This document shows, piece by piece, positions 1 to 11,934 of a stretch of 64,000 nt of DNA. The translations under genes were made by a program, and so were the position numbers. This stretch comes from Thuidium tamariscinum. Its lineage: Eukaryota > Streptophyta > Bryopsida > Hypnales > Thuidiaceae. Under the pieces are notes generated by a model. The model did no database searches and had not been told where the DNA came from. It saw only the letters and a list, made by a program, of their open reading frames with translations. The first letter of the stretch is position 1. The number at the start of each line of letters is the position of its first letter. Location: NCBI GenBank assembly GCA_947034885.2, contig OX344754.2, forward strand, positions 13,596,501 through 13,660,500, read 5' to 3'.

Positions 1-3000
1 ATTTCCTACTTTAGTGCATGTTTATGAATTCAAATAGGAAGCCTTTTCCTAATACTTCAAAAATATATAAGTAATCCAAAATCTAAAACTTTAATTTGAT
101 TCCATCAATTTATTTTTCTAGATGGCTATTTATACTAATTAGTTGTTCATGGCACTTGGAATCACAATAAGACTAATTTTTCAAAGCAAAAAATAGTGTG
201 TAATAATTTAGAGCATTTTGTGATTATACAATCTATTAATACATTACATATATTTTCTTAAAAAATTTTCTATAAATATGAATTAAATATCCAAAACATC
301 CTCCATGATCTAGCTAGTAGACAATTGAACATTTAGGGGCCAGTGCCATGCACTCATATATTGTCCAATTAAATGCTATTAGGTATGTGGTGAAAAACAT
401 TGTTGAATAAAATAATGGGGTGTTATTGATTTTTTAAATGCACTTAAGTCAACAACACCTACGATTGTTTGAAGTAACTTATGACACAATAGGTGTGCAA
501 CAAAAAAATAAGAATTTTTAGTATGCATTAAAAAATCTAAATAAAATAAAGTAAAAATAGTTATTTAGTTTCAACTTTCAAGAGTCAAGGTCAATTAGAT
601 TTGTATGGTAAAACATATTCTAAACAACTCAGAGTTCTACTTGAAAAAAACTTGATCAAAATCAACCTCTTACAAAGTAGCAACCTATACATAACAATTA
701 ATGAGCCCAATCATTTTCAAATTGATCCCCAAATCTACACTATTGTTGCTTTAGTACTATACATATTTGTTTAAGCTTTGTATAATATATTTACATTTTA
801 AAATAAAATAATAAAGAATTTTGATTGGATGAGAATAAAATATTTTCATCCAATCAAAATTATTATTTTTGTTTAAGACATAATGTTTTTTTAATGTAAT
901 AAGTATCTCTGTATGATTTGTACCATTTCATTAGGTTTTGCTAATTTGATTTCATTAAAATCAAGAGCTAAGTGAAATTCAAGCTTTGATTTTTAAATGT
1001 CCTTCTAATTAGCCATAGTATTCTTCTCATATAAATGATAATTACCTTTGTAATCATGTTTGGTTACTATATAAAAATCACAAAGGAAAATTCTTGTAGT
1101 GGTTCAAGTAGAAGAAAGAAATGTGAATTTGCTAATAATCAACCATGGAGTGGAATTATTAGGTAATTTCCAAGTACTCAAACTAAAGATTGTAAATTAA
1201 AATCAATTCAAAAAAATATTGTTAATTAATAATACCTCTTTCAAAAGATCTATATCATAGGTTTGAATACAATGGTTGTTCTTTTGCTTTTTTATTGACG
1301 TAGTACACTATTTTCTTAAGCTTTTATTATTAATCTTAATAGGATGAAGTGCATTTTTCAAAACATTCATCTTCCATCAAAAGGATAATTGAGCACTTGC
1401 AATTCATTGTTGTGCATTGGCAAAACAATCAAATAGGAATTTGTGATTGTAAGCATTATGTCTTCCACTAAAATGAACTATGCTAAATAGTAAAATTAGG
1501 TTGCAGCCTTATCCCAAGAAAGTTATTCTACAAACCATCCAAAGTCAACAAATATTTGTACAAATACTTCCATTTGTACACATAGAGGTTTATGAGTTCC
1601 AACTATACCAATAATTAATTCAAAAGTAATGCATTCTTATGCAGTAACATTAAATATTTATTTAATGTAGAATGTTGAGAAATTGGTGAGGGACAATCTA
1701 ATTTCACTATTTAGTGTAAATTATAGCATGCCTTGTCAAGGTCGGGAATCCTAGGAACAAACTTAGTAAGTTAGTCCCATAAAAATACTTTCCACTAGAT
1801 TTGAAGTTGAAGTCTTAAAAATCAATCTCTAATGGCCCACATGATAAGAAATAAATCATTGCAGTGAAAAAGAAACACACTAAACTTACCTTCATCTAGA
1901 AATTGAAGAAATGTGATCTCATCTGACCCCTAAATACCCACTAAAGTAAATGTCTCCACAAAAGACCCTTATTTTATTATATTTACTACTATTAAATACA
2001 AATGATTTTTATTGGATCTTAATGGCAAATGAAAAAGGATTCTAATGCACCTTAGAATGCATTAGGTATTTGGACATTGAATGATTAAGTTATGAAATTT
2101 CCACATTATATGTATAAGTGCACCAAAATTTGATACTAAGCTTTTTTACATTCCGATGTTTTGATTGTGTATTGTGAACATCTTGTGTCATGAAACTCTA
2201 GGTTTTTGTGTCACTGTTTGTTACTAATGTAGGTGTAGTATAATAGATAATGATGATTATATGTGCACTTGAATTACCTTACATTTGTAAGCATTCATTA
2301 TGCTCAAGTGATTTTTAATCCAATTCTAAAAATACTAGGAAGATGGTATAGACACTATTGAAGATATTGTATAAAGAACCTACCTGTCATAAAGTATTGA
2401 TAGTTTTTAATGAATGTATATTATACTTCAAATTATTTTAACAATCAACCAAAGGTATAAGGTTTTTACTTGTTAAAAATTGAATTATATATAGAAGTTT
2501 GCAATGCTTTGAATAAAAATAATGATTCACTCATTACACCATTGATATTGCAAACCTCATCAATGAGCCAACCACACAAAAAATTAAGTGCTAAGCTTGA
2601 ATAGAAATTATATTTTGTGAATTTTCTTAATGTTTCAAAATAATTATACAAGAATATCCAAATATTTTTTCAAAGTCAAATGATATGCATGCTGTGGAAT
2701 CTGCATTCAACATGTATTAATTTTATTCAAAATTCAAAAAAATTGGGAAGGTTATATATACACAAAGCATGTCTAGTTTTACAATAATTAACATGTTATG
2801 GAGTGCATTACCCTCCAAAATGCAACACCAACATTTGAACCAAACAATGGTGTATTATTGATGATAGAAGATGTATATAATTAGTTTGAATGAGGAAGTG
2901 GTTGGAATTCAATTGTACAAGTGATATAAAGATCATGACAAATTTATAAAAATTATAAACAATAATTATTTCCTAATAACTTTACATTGATAAAAAGATG

Positions 3001-4130
3001 TTTTTCCATTAGAAGTTTGTTTATCCTTGATGCCATTCAACCATTTTATAAAGATAAATTTTAAGATATTTAAATTCTATATTCTTGAAATCTTGCGTTT
3101 ACAACTTATTTTATTATTCTATAACTTGTACCTTTTGTAAATGTATAAATTTTTTCCTTGTTAGATGCAATACCTTAGATTCCAAATTTATTTGATCCAA
3201 ATTTATTTTTTCTAGTGTATTCACATATAGATATTGTAAGACAAATGTAAAGTTATTAAAGTATACCATCTAGATTGTACCATAGAACCCTGAAGTTAAT
3301 TACTATAATGATATATCAAGGTCTCTTATTGCTTGGTCGTAGATAAATAAAATACATAGAAAGCCATGATCATGGTAACTATTAAGAACAATAACCTAGC
3401 CATGAATCTCTTTAGTTGGTACAACTTGGTTCAAATTAGATTGCTTAATTGTGTAAATTGTAATAGGTACAAGTTATCTAATCATGGTATTTTAAAATAA
3501 AAATGTAAGTTTTTATTGATTGTATAGCTAGCATTTAAATTGCAAGCTATACATTGAGTATACATGAATTTCTATCATTTACATGACTATCGACAAAATC
3601 ATAGTCATTGAAGGGACCGTAGTCTTTCACTCACATACTATTTCATTGGAGTACTTTACAAATTATCCATGTTTTATTTCATTTAAAAAAATTGATTCCA
3701 AAAGTCTCAATAGTGGAGTATTAGGGTCATTTTGAGCCAAACACATGAAGTGTTTCTTGCAACGACCTATACATATTTTCTATTTATTTTTTATTTAATT
3801 TTTTCAACTTCTTGCCTAAAAACTAATTTGTAGGATTGTAAAATATCTAAGGTGTTTGTATTCCTAAAGCTTAAGAATTCAAATTGTATTCAAATTTAAG
3901 AAAAGTGTTATAACTTATGTACACGCTTAATTCCTATAAATTGATTCATGATTCCTTACATTCATAATAATTTATCACAAAATTTGTTTAAAACACCAAT
4001 TTAAGTGATACTCTCTTTCTTTGCATAATATGCACTAAAATCAAAGTCTTAGTTGTACAACCATTGGAGCACCTATAGTGTAAAAGGCCCTTATTTATTA
4101 GTTGAGTTTCATTGAAAATAGCTCTAATTT
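1..4130. other. AT-rich intergenic DNA, no gene seen
   Basis: No convincing coding region on either strand; the open frames are short, AT-rich and resemble no family I know. The only structure I can point to is a small hairpin near 808-870, where a 25-base arm containing GATTGGATGA is mirrored by TCATCCAATC. Around 3745-3770 a short stretch (AAGTGTTTCTTGCAACGACC) resembles the end of the inverted-repeat element at 26137-26858 and may be a remnant of it. Confidence 0.6.
808..870. repeat. short AT-rich hairpin
   Basis: The left arm (about 808-833, ending ATTGGATGA) and right arm (about 846-870, starting TCATCCAAT) are near-perfect reverse complements around a 12-base loop. It could be a tiny MITE remnant or a transcript-folding element. 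No flanking target duplication was identified. Confidence 0.5.
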
Positions 4131-4870
4131 GAGATCCATTGTATTGAGGTTGAGAACCACCCATTCCCAACCAATGCCCTACACCCAACCTATAGACCAA
4201 GTTATTTTCAACAAAGACTTGAATAGATTTCCAATGAAAGTTTGGAATTTTTTTTTCCATTTCAAGGTTAGAGTTGACAAGTTAGAACCACCCGTAACCA
4301 ATCATTTAAGATATTCTAGACATGATTTGGTATAGTACAAGCTAAAGCAAATATTTTGAAAGGTGCAATGATAGAAATGATGGGGATTGCAAAAACTTTG
4401 GTAATTTTATCACATGAATTGAAAGGACTATGAACTTTGAAAGGCAAAAAGTGCACCAAATTCATTGCCAATCTCTAAACACTTCTAATTTCAATCATTC
4501 AAAAAACTACTTGTCCACTTAGTACTTCCAACCTTTTAGAGCACTACTTTGGGACATGTGTCATGAACTTTTAGTCCCAACTTTGAAAAAGAGAAAAAAA
4601 ACCCACATTCTAGCCTTGGTAGGGAATACATCAATCTATAGGTTGGCTATGGGGTGTTGGTTGGTTATGGGTGGTTCTACCTTAAGTTCATGACACAAAT
4701 CCAAAAGTAATGAGCAAGAAAGTAGTTTTTCAATGATTAGAATTAGAAGAGTTTAGAGATTGGCTACAAGTCAAGAGCACTTTTTACCTTTTAGAATTCT
4801 TAGTAATTTCAATTCAATTGATGAAATTACCGAAGTTTTTCCACTGATCCCTATTGTTGCACCTCCACAA
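4130..4870. repeat. scrambled inverted-repeat cluster
   Basis: Two blocks each occur once forward and once inverted. Block X is 4149-4202 (contains AACCACCCATTCCCAACCAA) and pairs with 4629-4682. Block Y is about 4360-4520 (contains GCCAATCTCTAAAC) and pairs with about 4700-4865. The order is X, Y, inverted X, inverted Y, so this is not a simple palindrome. Part of X recurs near 4280-4310. Block Y and its left flank have a diverged reverse-strand copy at about 45940-46210, so this is a dispersed repeat family. No protein was recognised. Confidence 0.6.
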
Positions 4871-6391
4871 ACAGAGATTTGCCCAGAATTCAGTTGCTTG
4901 TTTGATCAGTTCTGGGTGGCATCTACCCAACATGCATTAAGCTTGGAGGACCTTCCTCAAGTCATGTTAGCAACTTCTCCAGCACCAAGAACTAAGTTCC
5001 TCATCAGTCTAAGTTATTGAGCTGCACCCCAGTTCTCCTGCGAGTTTGGAGAAGGCCAGTTCTTCCCCAGCCCGTCCACTGCATTGCTGCAAGTGCTCCA
5101 AGAGTAACTTCACTTCTTTTTCTTCAATTTGGGGACTCCCCACTGACAGTGAGGAGTTCCCTGGACTGCAATATATGTCCAGTAACTTCCAGTGCAGTCT
5201 GTTACTCCCCTTTCTGAACTGTCTGCCTACGCATCAGCTTCTCTTCCGACATGTCATTCAATCCATGAGAAAAGCCACGTCTGTTGCATGAAATGGAAAT
5301 CTGCCGTGGGAAGACAAGTTGATCTGTATTACGGCAGCATTGGCCCTTCAGTTGTTTCACCAAGTGAACCTGCAGATTGGCAGGCCATGTGCATAGTTGG
5401 GCCTCATGTAAGTTAGCCATTACGGGTTGTCACCGCTCTTTGGAGAAACTGACTTTGTCAGGGAATGGGAAGTTGGTGAGATAAACTAGGAGCCAATGGA
5501 AACTGGTATAGGGTGGAGGAGCCATGACCCCCCTATTGGTGCATCCAACATCAAGAATCAAAATCCGAAAATGAGTTACTGGATTTGATAAGTCTATAGG
5601 AAACATGCGGCCAATACAAGTTTATGAGTGTTGTACGGTAAAATTTGGGGACGGCAGATAAAAGTTTCTTGAAGAAAGTTGGGAGCAAGTGTTGTTTCTT
5701 CACCTTTAGAGGAGAAGAAACGGCACTTGTAATTCTACGGGAATTTTAGCTCCGCTTGGCACCCACATTCCACCACTGAACGACACGTGGACATTTTTAG
5801 GGAAAATGTCTGCCTTTGGAAGTGCCATGACAGTCAGACCCTTTTTTTTACTTTTTGAGAAAGTGCCAAGATGGCAATCACTTCAAATTCAGTGAAGCGT
5901 TGTATTTCTACATTCATTTGTCTTTTGGGCTTAAAACACTTTTCCATCATATTCATACACTTTTTCATCCAAATTTGGCAACTTCATCCATATTTTAAAG
6001 AGAACTCAAAAAATTTTGGCAAGAAAAGATTACTTTTATCTAGCAAAAAAAACATTTATTTTGAAATGGTGCAATCTGGCCCCATGGTGCCGGACAACCC
6101 CTATTGCTGTGGGTGTTTCATTTCAAGGCAAGAAGGGAATGATGCTAAAGCAAAGCTAGCACAACAAATAGGCTAAGTTAAGTTAGTGTCCGGAAGTCCC
6201 CCTCCAGCCATGTTGTCCTCCCACGTCTTGAAAGGGTGATATAAGCCTAAACATGCACTGACTAACTTAACTTATGGGAAGCCAGGCTCACAGATGCTTG
6301 CTTCTCTCAATCATGCTTCTCTCATGGTGGCCTCACTGTGTGATCAATATGCACTCACTGGGTTAGGATGGACATGAGAAATTGGTACTAA
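4871..6391. other. gene-free stretch, moderately GC-rich from 5.0 to 5.8 kb
   Basis: GC rises between about 5000 and 5800 and several overlapping frames stay open on both strands. None reads like a known protein, and the competing open frames suggest base composition rather than coding. Near 6175-6275 a short inverted pair (TAAGTTAAGTTAGTG and GACTAACTTAACTTAT) is visible. It may be a degraded gene or transposon fragment; I cannot name it. Confidence 0.4.
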
Positions 6392-6661
6392 GGTAGGTAC
6401 ACCCAAGAGCGCCACTTATTCATACTGAGCCTAGGTCCTGCTATTAACTAGTTCAAATTTTTATGTAGTCTTGTTGGCAAGTGAAAGCATGTTCCAACAC
6501 ACCAAAGAACGCAAGATTTGGATCCCGTATGCAAAAGTTATTAACAGAGAAAGCCTGTTTCTGAAAGTGCCATCTACGTCTGTGAACATGATTGATTTCG
6601 GAAATGTATGTGCACTGTAGATGGCGCTTTTAGGAATAGGGCACTTTTGGGTGTACCTACC
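6392..6661. mobile_element. 270-bp terminal-inverted-repeat element (MITE-like)
   Basis: The element begins GGTAGGTACACCCAAGAGCG and its right end, read on the other strand, begins GGTAGGTACACCCAAAAGTG. The flanks are TAA on the left and TTA on the right, so the inverted symmetry runs three bases beyond the ends given; a TA or TWA target duplication typical of Mariner or Harbinger families is possible but not proven. It has no coding capacity. It is probably a non-autonomous DNA transposon. Confidence 0.65.
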
Positions 6662-7427
6662 TTAAGCTTAAAGTGAACTCTGGCTTGGGTTGGTAGTTGG
6701 CTTCAACCTTGAAGCACGTTGACATCCAATGGACAATAAACAAATTGAAAATCTGTCTTCTTTCTTATTACTGCTTGAATGAAAGTTGTTTTCTATCCAA
6801 GGGTTTGATTTGGTGTTACTAGAGTACATATATATATTTCTAAAATTACAAATGTGGAAGTATGTCAAGTGGTGGACTAGGCCAAAATTGCATTGACTCT
6901 AGTTCAAAACCAAATTTGAAAAAATGAGGTCATAGAATTAAAAAAACTAAATTTTTTCAAAAGATCACTACATTTACTGCATCTCATTTCAAACCCACTC
7001 CAACAAATTTCACTCAAAAACTAACAATATTTTGCTTGGGATTGAATTGAGAAGGATTTTTGAAATTTCTCTTTCAAATTCATAGAGAAGTATTGGTGGT
7101 AGCATTGGTGAATCTAATCATAGAGATGAAATCTAAAATTCAAAGTCTACAACTTGGCTTTGTATCTTGATTCCAAAATTTTCTTCCAAATAGTACATTT
7201 ACAGTGATTTTTTCTGAAATTGGCAATTCTGGAGATGAGTCTTGATGCTGAGGGGATAAGGGTTCAAGGTCCTAAATGAATTTAACTTACACACAACTAA
7301 CTTAAATGAAAGTTGCCAATGGGGGTTCAACTCTTGGTTGGTTCTAACTTCCTCATGTCATAGAGTAACTTACTTTTACTGAAACTTCCCTCAATCAGAT
7401 GCAATAAGACCGATCTCCAATACCTTA
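6662..7427. other. AT-rich spacer, nothing recognised
   Basis: Spacer between the 270-bp inverted-repeat element and the giant palindrome. No open frame resembles a known protein and I found no repeat structure. Confidence 0.5.
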
Positions 7428-10400
7428 GAGCATCCCCACCGCTGCTCGCCAACAGGCGCACACTGGCTATTTGGGCGAGCCAGATTAAAAAGTTTGCCCC
7501 ACGGCACGCACAATCCCACTCAAAATCTGAGCGGCCACGGCCAAATTTAATCAGGACACGGCCAAATGGAGGGTGGCTGGCCGCGCCCACGAAGGGGGGT
7601 TGACTGTACTTTACACCCCAAAATCGAGGTCGACCCCCAGCTATCCCTGCAATTTGAATTTTTTTGCAATTTGAACTTTTCTTTAATAGTGAACTACTCA
7701 CAAGCAATTTCACTTGTATGAAAAACTAAAAATATTGTTTTTTCAATTCAATTGACACAAGTAAAGTATATTCCATTACTATTGTAACAAAAGTTACTTT
7801 ACTTGTATCAACTAAATGTGATGAACAAGCACATTCAAATTTCTTTGTGTTAGAGAAAGAATGAGAAGCTCCTTATATCCACAAGGAGTGGTAGGAACTA
7901 GAGACAATCCATGTGGGATATCAAAATCACAAAGAAGGAAGAGGAGCTCCCCACTCATAGTGTGAGGAATGTAGAAATTGTGTTAAAAACTGAAATTTCA
8001 AACCCCATTTATGCATAGTAAAACATGTTATTTAAAAAAACTTTGAAATAATAAAAGTTGGAAAATGAACACATATTTCATCTCCAAAAATCCGTTTGGG
8101 ATTTCAATTCTCCAATGAAAAGTTATGAACAAAATTGAAAGGGGGATTGAAAAGAAAACTTTTTTGACATTTCCAAGTATCTTTCAAATATTTTATCTTC
8201 AAACATTTACAATCACATGTTAGCAACACAATGCTCTAAAGAAAGAAATTTCAACTTATGCATTTGAATATTTTGTAATGAATTCAAATTGAATCAATCT
8301 ATTAAACTTTTTGATTTTGGCAAATATATTTCAACAATGATGCAAACAACTAGAAATTAGTTTGAATTGTAAAAATCTAAACTTATGTAATTAAGAATTG
8401 TATTTTTTATTGGAAATGATTTGAAGTGTTGATTGAATGCTTTGAAGATAACAAATAGTTCATATGTTTAAATACTTCAATTCACAACCATTTTAATTTA
8501 TTGCATTAGGATCCTTAGGACATACAAAGAGTGTAGTATGAATAGGACAAGAGATATGATTTTTTTTAAACATTCTCCTTGTACAAAGCATGATTGAAGT
8601 AGGAACAAAGTTTCATATCACTCATATTTAGCCAATAAGTTGCATTGCATGTATGGCTATAGAATTCTAGTTTTTAAAACCAATAAACTTTCTATTCAAA
8701 ATTTTCAAAGTTATAAAAATATCAAAACACCAAAAAGTGACATTTTGATTTCTAATTAGTTTAGGTTAACATATAATTGCACTTTGAATTCCCATACATA
8801 TTCCAACCATCCCTTTTTAGCAAAATAGTCCCATGTAGCATTCATATAATTCATTCTAGTCTTTATCCAAATTATTGCTCAATATAGATTAACCTCTTTA
8901 CAGATCCTCAATTTTATGAATTAGTTGAAATTTCTTTCTTTAGAGCATTGTGTTGCTAACATGTGATTCTAAATGTTTGAAGATAAAATATTTGAAAGAT
9001 ACTTGGAAATGTCAAAAAAGTTTTCTTTTCAATCCCCCTTTCAATTTTGTTCATAACTTTTCATTGGAGTATTGAAATCCCAAACGGATTTTTGGAGATG
9101 AAATATGTGTCTATTTTCCAACTTTTGTTAGTTCAATTTTTTTTTAAATAACATGTTTTACTATGCATAAATGGGGTTTGAAATTTCAGTTTTTAACACA
9201 ATTTTCTACATTCCCCACACTATGAGTGGGGAGCTCCTCTTCCTTCTTTGTGATTTTGATATCCCACATGGGTTGTCTCTAGTTCCTACCACTCCTTGTA
9301 GATATAAGGAGCTTCTCATTCCTTCACTAACACCTAAAAAAATTGGATGTGTCTTTCTATCAATTTTAGTAAAGTTTACTTGACTTACTAATAGAAATTG
9401 GTGAATTAACACTTCCAAGTTTTCAATGTTTCTAATACAAGGGAAGGGATTTTTTTCCTGACTCATGTATGGAAGCAAAGTGAATTTGAAAAACTGAAAT
9501 TGGAATTGTTTGTGGTTAAGTTACCAAGTTCATACTGCTTGGTAACTGAACCTTAAAGACATTTACTTCGCGTTTGTACTTGGCGCGTCAGCCGCGGGGA
9601 CGGGCAAAAACAGCGAGTCTCCACCCTCCAAATACTCCCTTCAAAAAACACTTGGCGCCCCTCTTTGGCGCGTCAGGCGTGGGGCTGCTCTTATGATAAG
9701 TTACCCCTGATGAAATCCTGGGAGATAAGAGCAGCCCCACGCCTGACACGCCAAAGAGGGGCGCCAAGTGGGTTTTGAAGGGAGTATTTGGAGAGTGGAG
9801 ACTCGCTGTTTTTTCCCTTCTCCACGGCTGACGCGCCAAGTACAAACGCCAAGTAAATGTCTTTAAGGTTCAGTTACCAAGCAGAGTAAATGAACTTGGT
9901 AACTTTACCACAAACAATTCCAATTTCAGTTTTTCAAATTTGCTTTGCTTCCATATATGAGTCAAGAAAAAAATCCCTTCCCTTGTATTAGAAACATTGA
10001 AAACTTGGAAGTGTTAATTCACCAATTTCTATTAGAAAGTCAAGTAAACTTTACTGAAATTGATAGAAAGACACATCCAATTTTTTTGGTGTTAGTGGAG
10101 GAATGAGAAGCTCCTTATATCCACAAGGAGTGGTAGGAACTAGAGACAACCCATGTGGGATATCAAAATCACAAAGAAGGAAGAGGAGCTCCCCACTCAT
10201 AGTGTGAGGAATGTAGAAAATTGTGTTAAAAACTGAAATTTCAGACCCCATTTATGCACAGTAAAACATGTTATTTAAAAAAAATTTGAACTAATAAAAG
10301 TTGAAAAATAGACACATATTTCATCTCCAAAAATCCATTTGGTATTTCAATACTCCAATGAAAAGTTATGAATAAAATTGAAAGGGGGATTGAAAAGAAA

Positions 10401-11934
10401 ACTTTTTTGACATTTCCAAGTATCTTTCAAATATTTTATCTTCTAACAATTAGAATCACATGTTAGCAACACAATTCTCTATAGAAATAAATTTCAACTA
10501 ATTCATAAAAAATATTTTGTAATGAATTCAAATTGAATCAATCAATGGAACTTTTTGATTTTGGCAAATATATTTCAACAATGATGCAAACAACTAGAAA
10601 TTAGTTTGAAATGTAAAAATCTAAACTTATGTAATTAAGAATTGTACTTTTTTTTATTGGAAATGATTTAAAGTGTTGATTCAATGCTTTGAAGACAAGA
10701 AATAGTTCATTTGTTTAAATACTTGAATTCACAACCATTTTGATTTATTGCATTAGGATCCTTAGGACATACAAAGAGTGTAGCATGAATAGGACAAGAG
10801 ATATGAATTTTTTTTTAAACATTCTCCTTGTACAAAGCATGATTGAAGTAGGAACAAAGTTTCATATCACTCATATTTAGCCAATAACTTGCATTGCATG
10901 TATAGCTTTAGAAATCTAGTTTTTGAAATCAAGAAACTTTCTATTCAAAATTTTCAAAGTTATAAAAATATCAAAACACCAAAAAGTGACATTTTGGTTT
11001 CTAATTAGTTTAGGTTCAACATATGATTGCACTTTGAATTCCTGTACATATTCCAACCATCCCTTTTTAGCAAAATAGTCCCATGTAGCATTCATATAAT
11101 TCATTCTAGTCTTCCTTCAAATAAGTGCTCAATATATATTAACCTCTTTATAGATCTACAATTTTATGAATTAGTTGAAATTTATTTCTATAGAGAATTG
11201 TGTTGCTAACATGTGATTCTAATTGTTAGAAGATAAAATATTTGAAAGATACTTGGAAATGTCAAAAAAGTTTTCTTTTCAATCCCCCTTTCAATTTTGT
11301 TCATAACTTTTCATTGGAGTATTGAAATACCAAATGGATTTTTGGAGATGAAATATGTGTCTATTTTTCAACTTTTATTAGTTCAATTTTTTTTTAAATA
11401 ACATGTTTTACTATGCATAAATGGGGTCTGAAATTTCAATTTTTAACACAATTTTCTACATTCCTCACACTATGAGTGGGGAGCTCCTCTTCCTTCTTTG
11501 TGATTTTGATATCCCACATGGGTTGTCTCTAGTTCCTACCACTCCTTGTGGATATAAGGAGCTTCTCATTCCTCTTCTAACACAAAGAAATTTGAATGTG
11601 CTTGTTCATCACTCATCTGTGTCAATTGAATTGAAAAACAAGCATTTTTAGTGTTTCATACAAGTGAAATTGCTTATGAGCAGTTCATTATTAAAAAAAA
11701 AATTCAAATAGGAGGGACAGCAGGGGTGTCAACCTCGATTTTGGGGTGCAAAGAACAGTCAAACCCCCTTCGCGGGCGCGACCAGCCACCCTCCATTTGG
11801 CCGTGCTCTTCCTAAATTTGGCCGTGGCTACTCAGATTGTGAGCTGAATTGTGAGTGCCGTGGGGCAAATATTTTAATCTGGCCCGCCCAAATAGCCAGT
11901 GTGCGCCATATGGTGAGCAGCGGTGGGGATGCTC
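7428..11934. mobile_element. 4.5-kb nested giant palindrome (foldback-like DNA element)
   Basis: The termini are reverse complements: the left end starts GAGCATCCCCACCGCTGCTC and the right end mirrors it, flanked by TTA and TAA. The left arm (7428-9694) and right arm (9725-11934) pair around a 30-base centre (9695-9724). Each arm contains its own inner palindrome: about 7848-8260 pairs with 8926-9332, and about 10095-10505 pairs with 11165-11585. A 0.4-kb module is therefore present four times in alternating orientation. The central 650 bp and both outer ends are GC-richer. No transposase is visible. GAGCAT ends resemble those of plant Harbinger-type MITEs, but the family is an inference. A roughly 50-residue frame (starting MGxEIS) stays open in three of the four module copies and is probably not a gene. 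Confidence 0.85.

Noticed and set aside
3640-3800. Possible fragment of the 26.1-kb inverted-repeat element
   Set aside because: Only about 20 bases match clearly (AAGTGTTTCTTGCAACGACC); too short to call a copy.
7327-7713. 128-codon open frame on the minus strand
   Set aside because: It straddles the terminus of the palindromic element and has no recognisable domain; a composition artefact of the GC-rich end.
9171-9383. Open frame starting MGFEIS, repeated in related form at 10051-10251 and 11421-11651
   Set aside because: It lies inside the repeated module of the giant palindrome; its openness follows from nucleotide identity of the copies, and one copy (near 8000) is frameshifted. No protein family resemblance.
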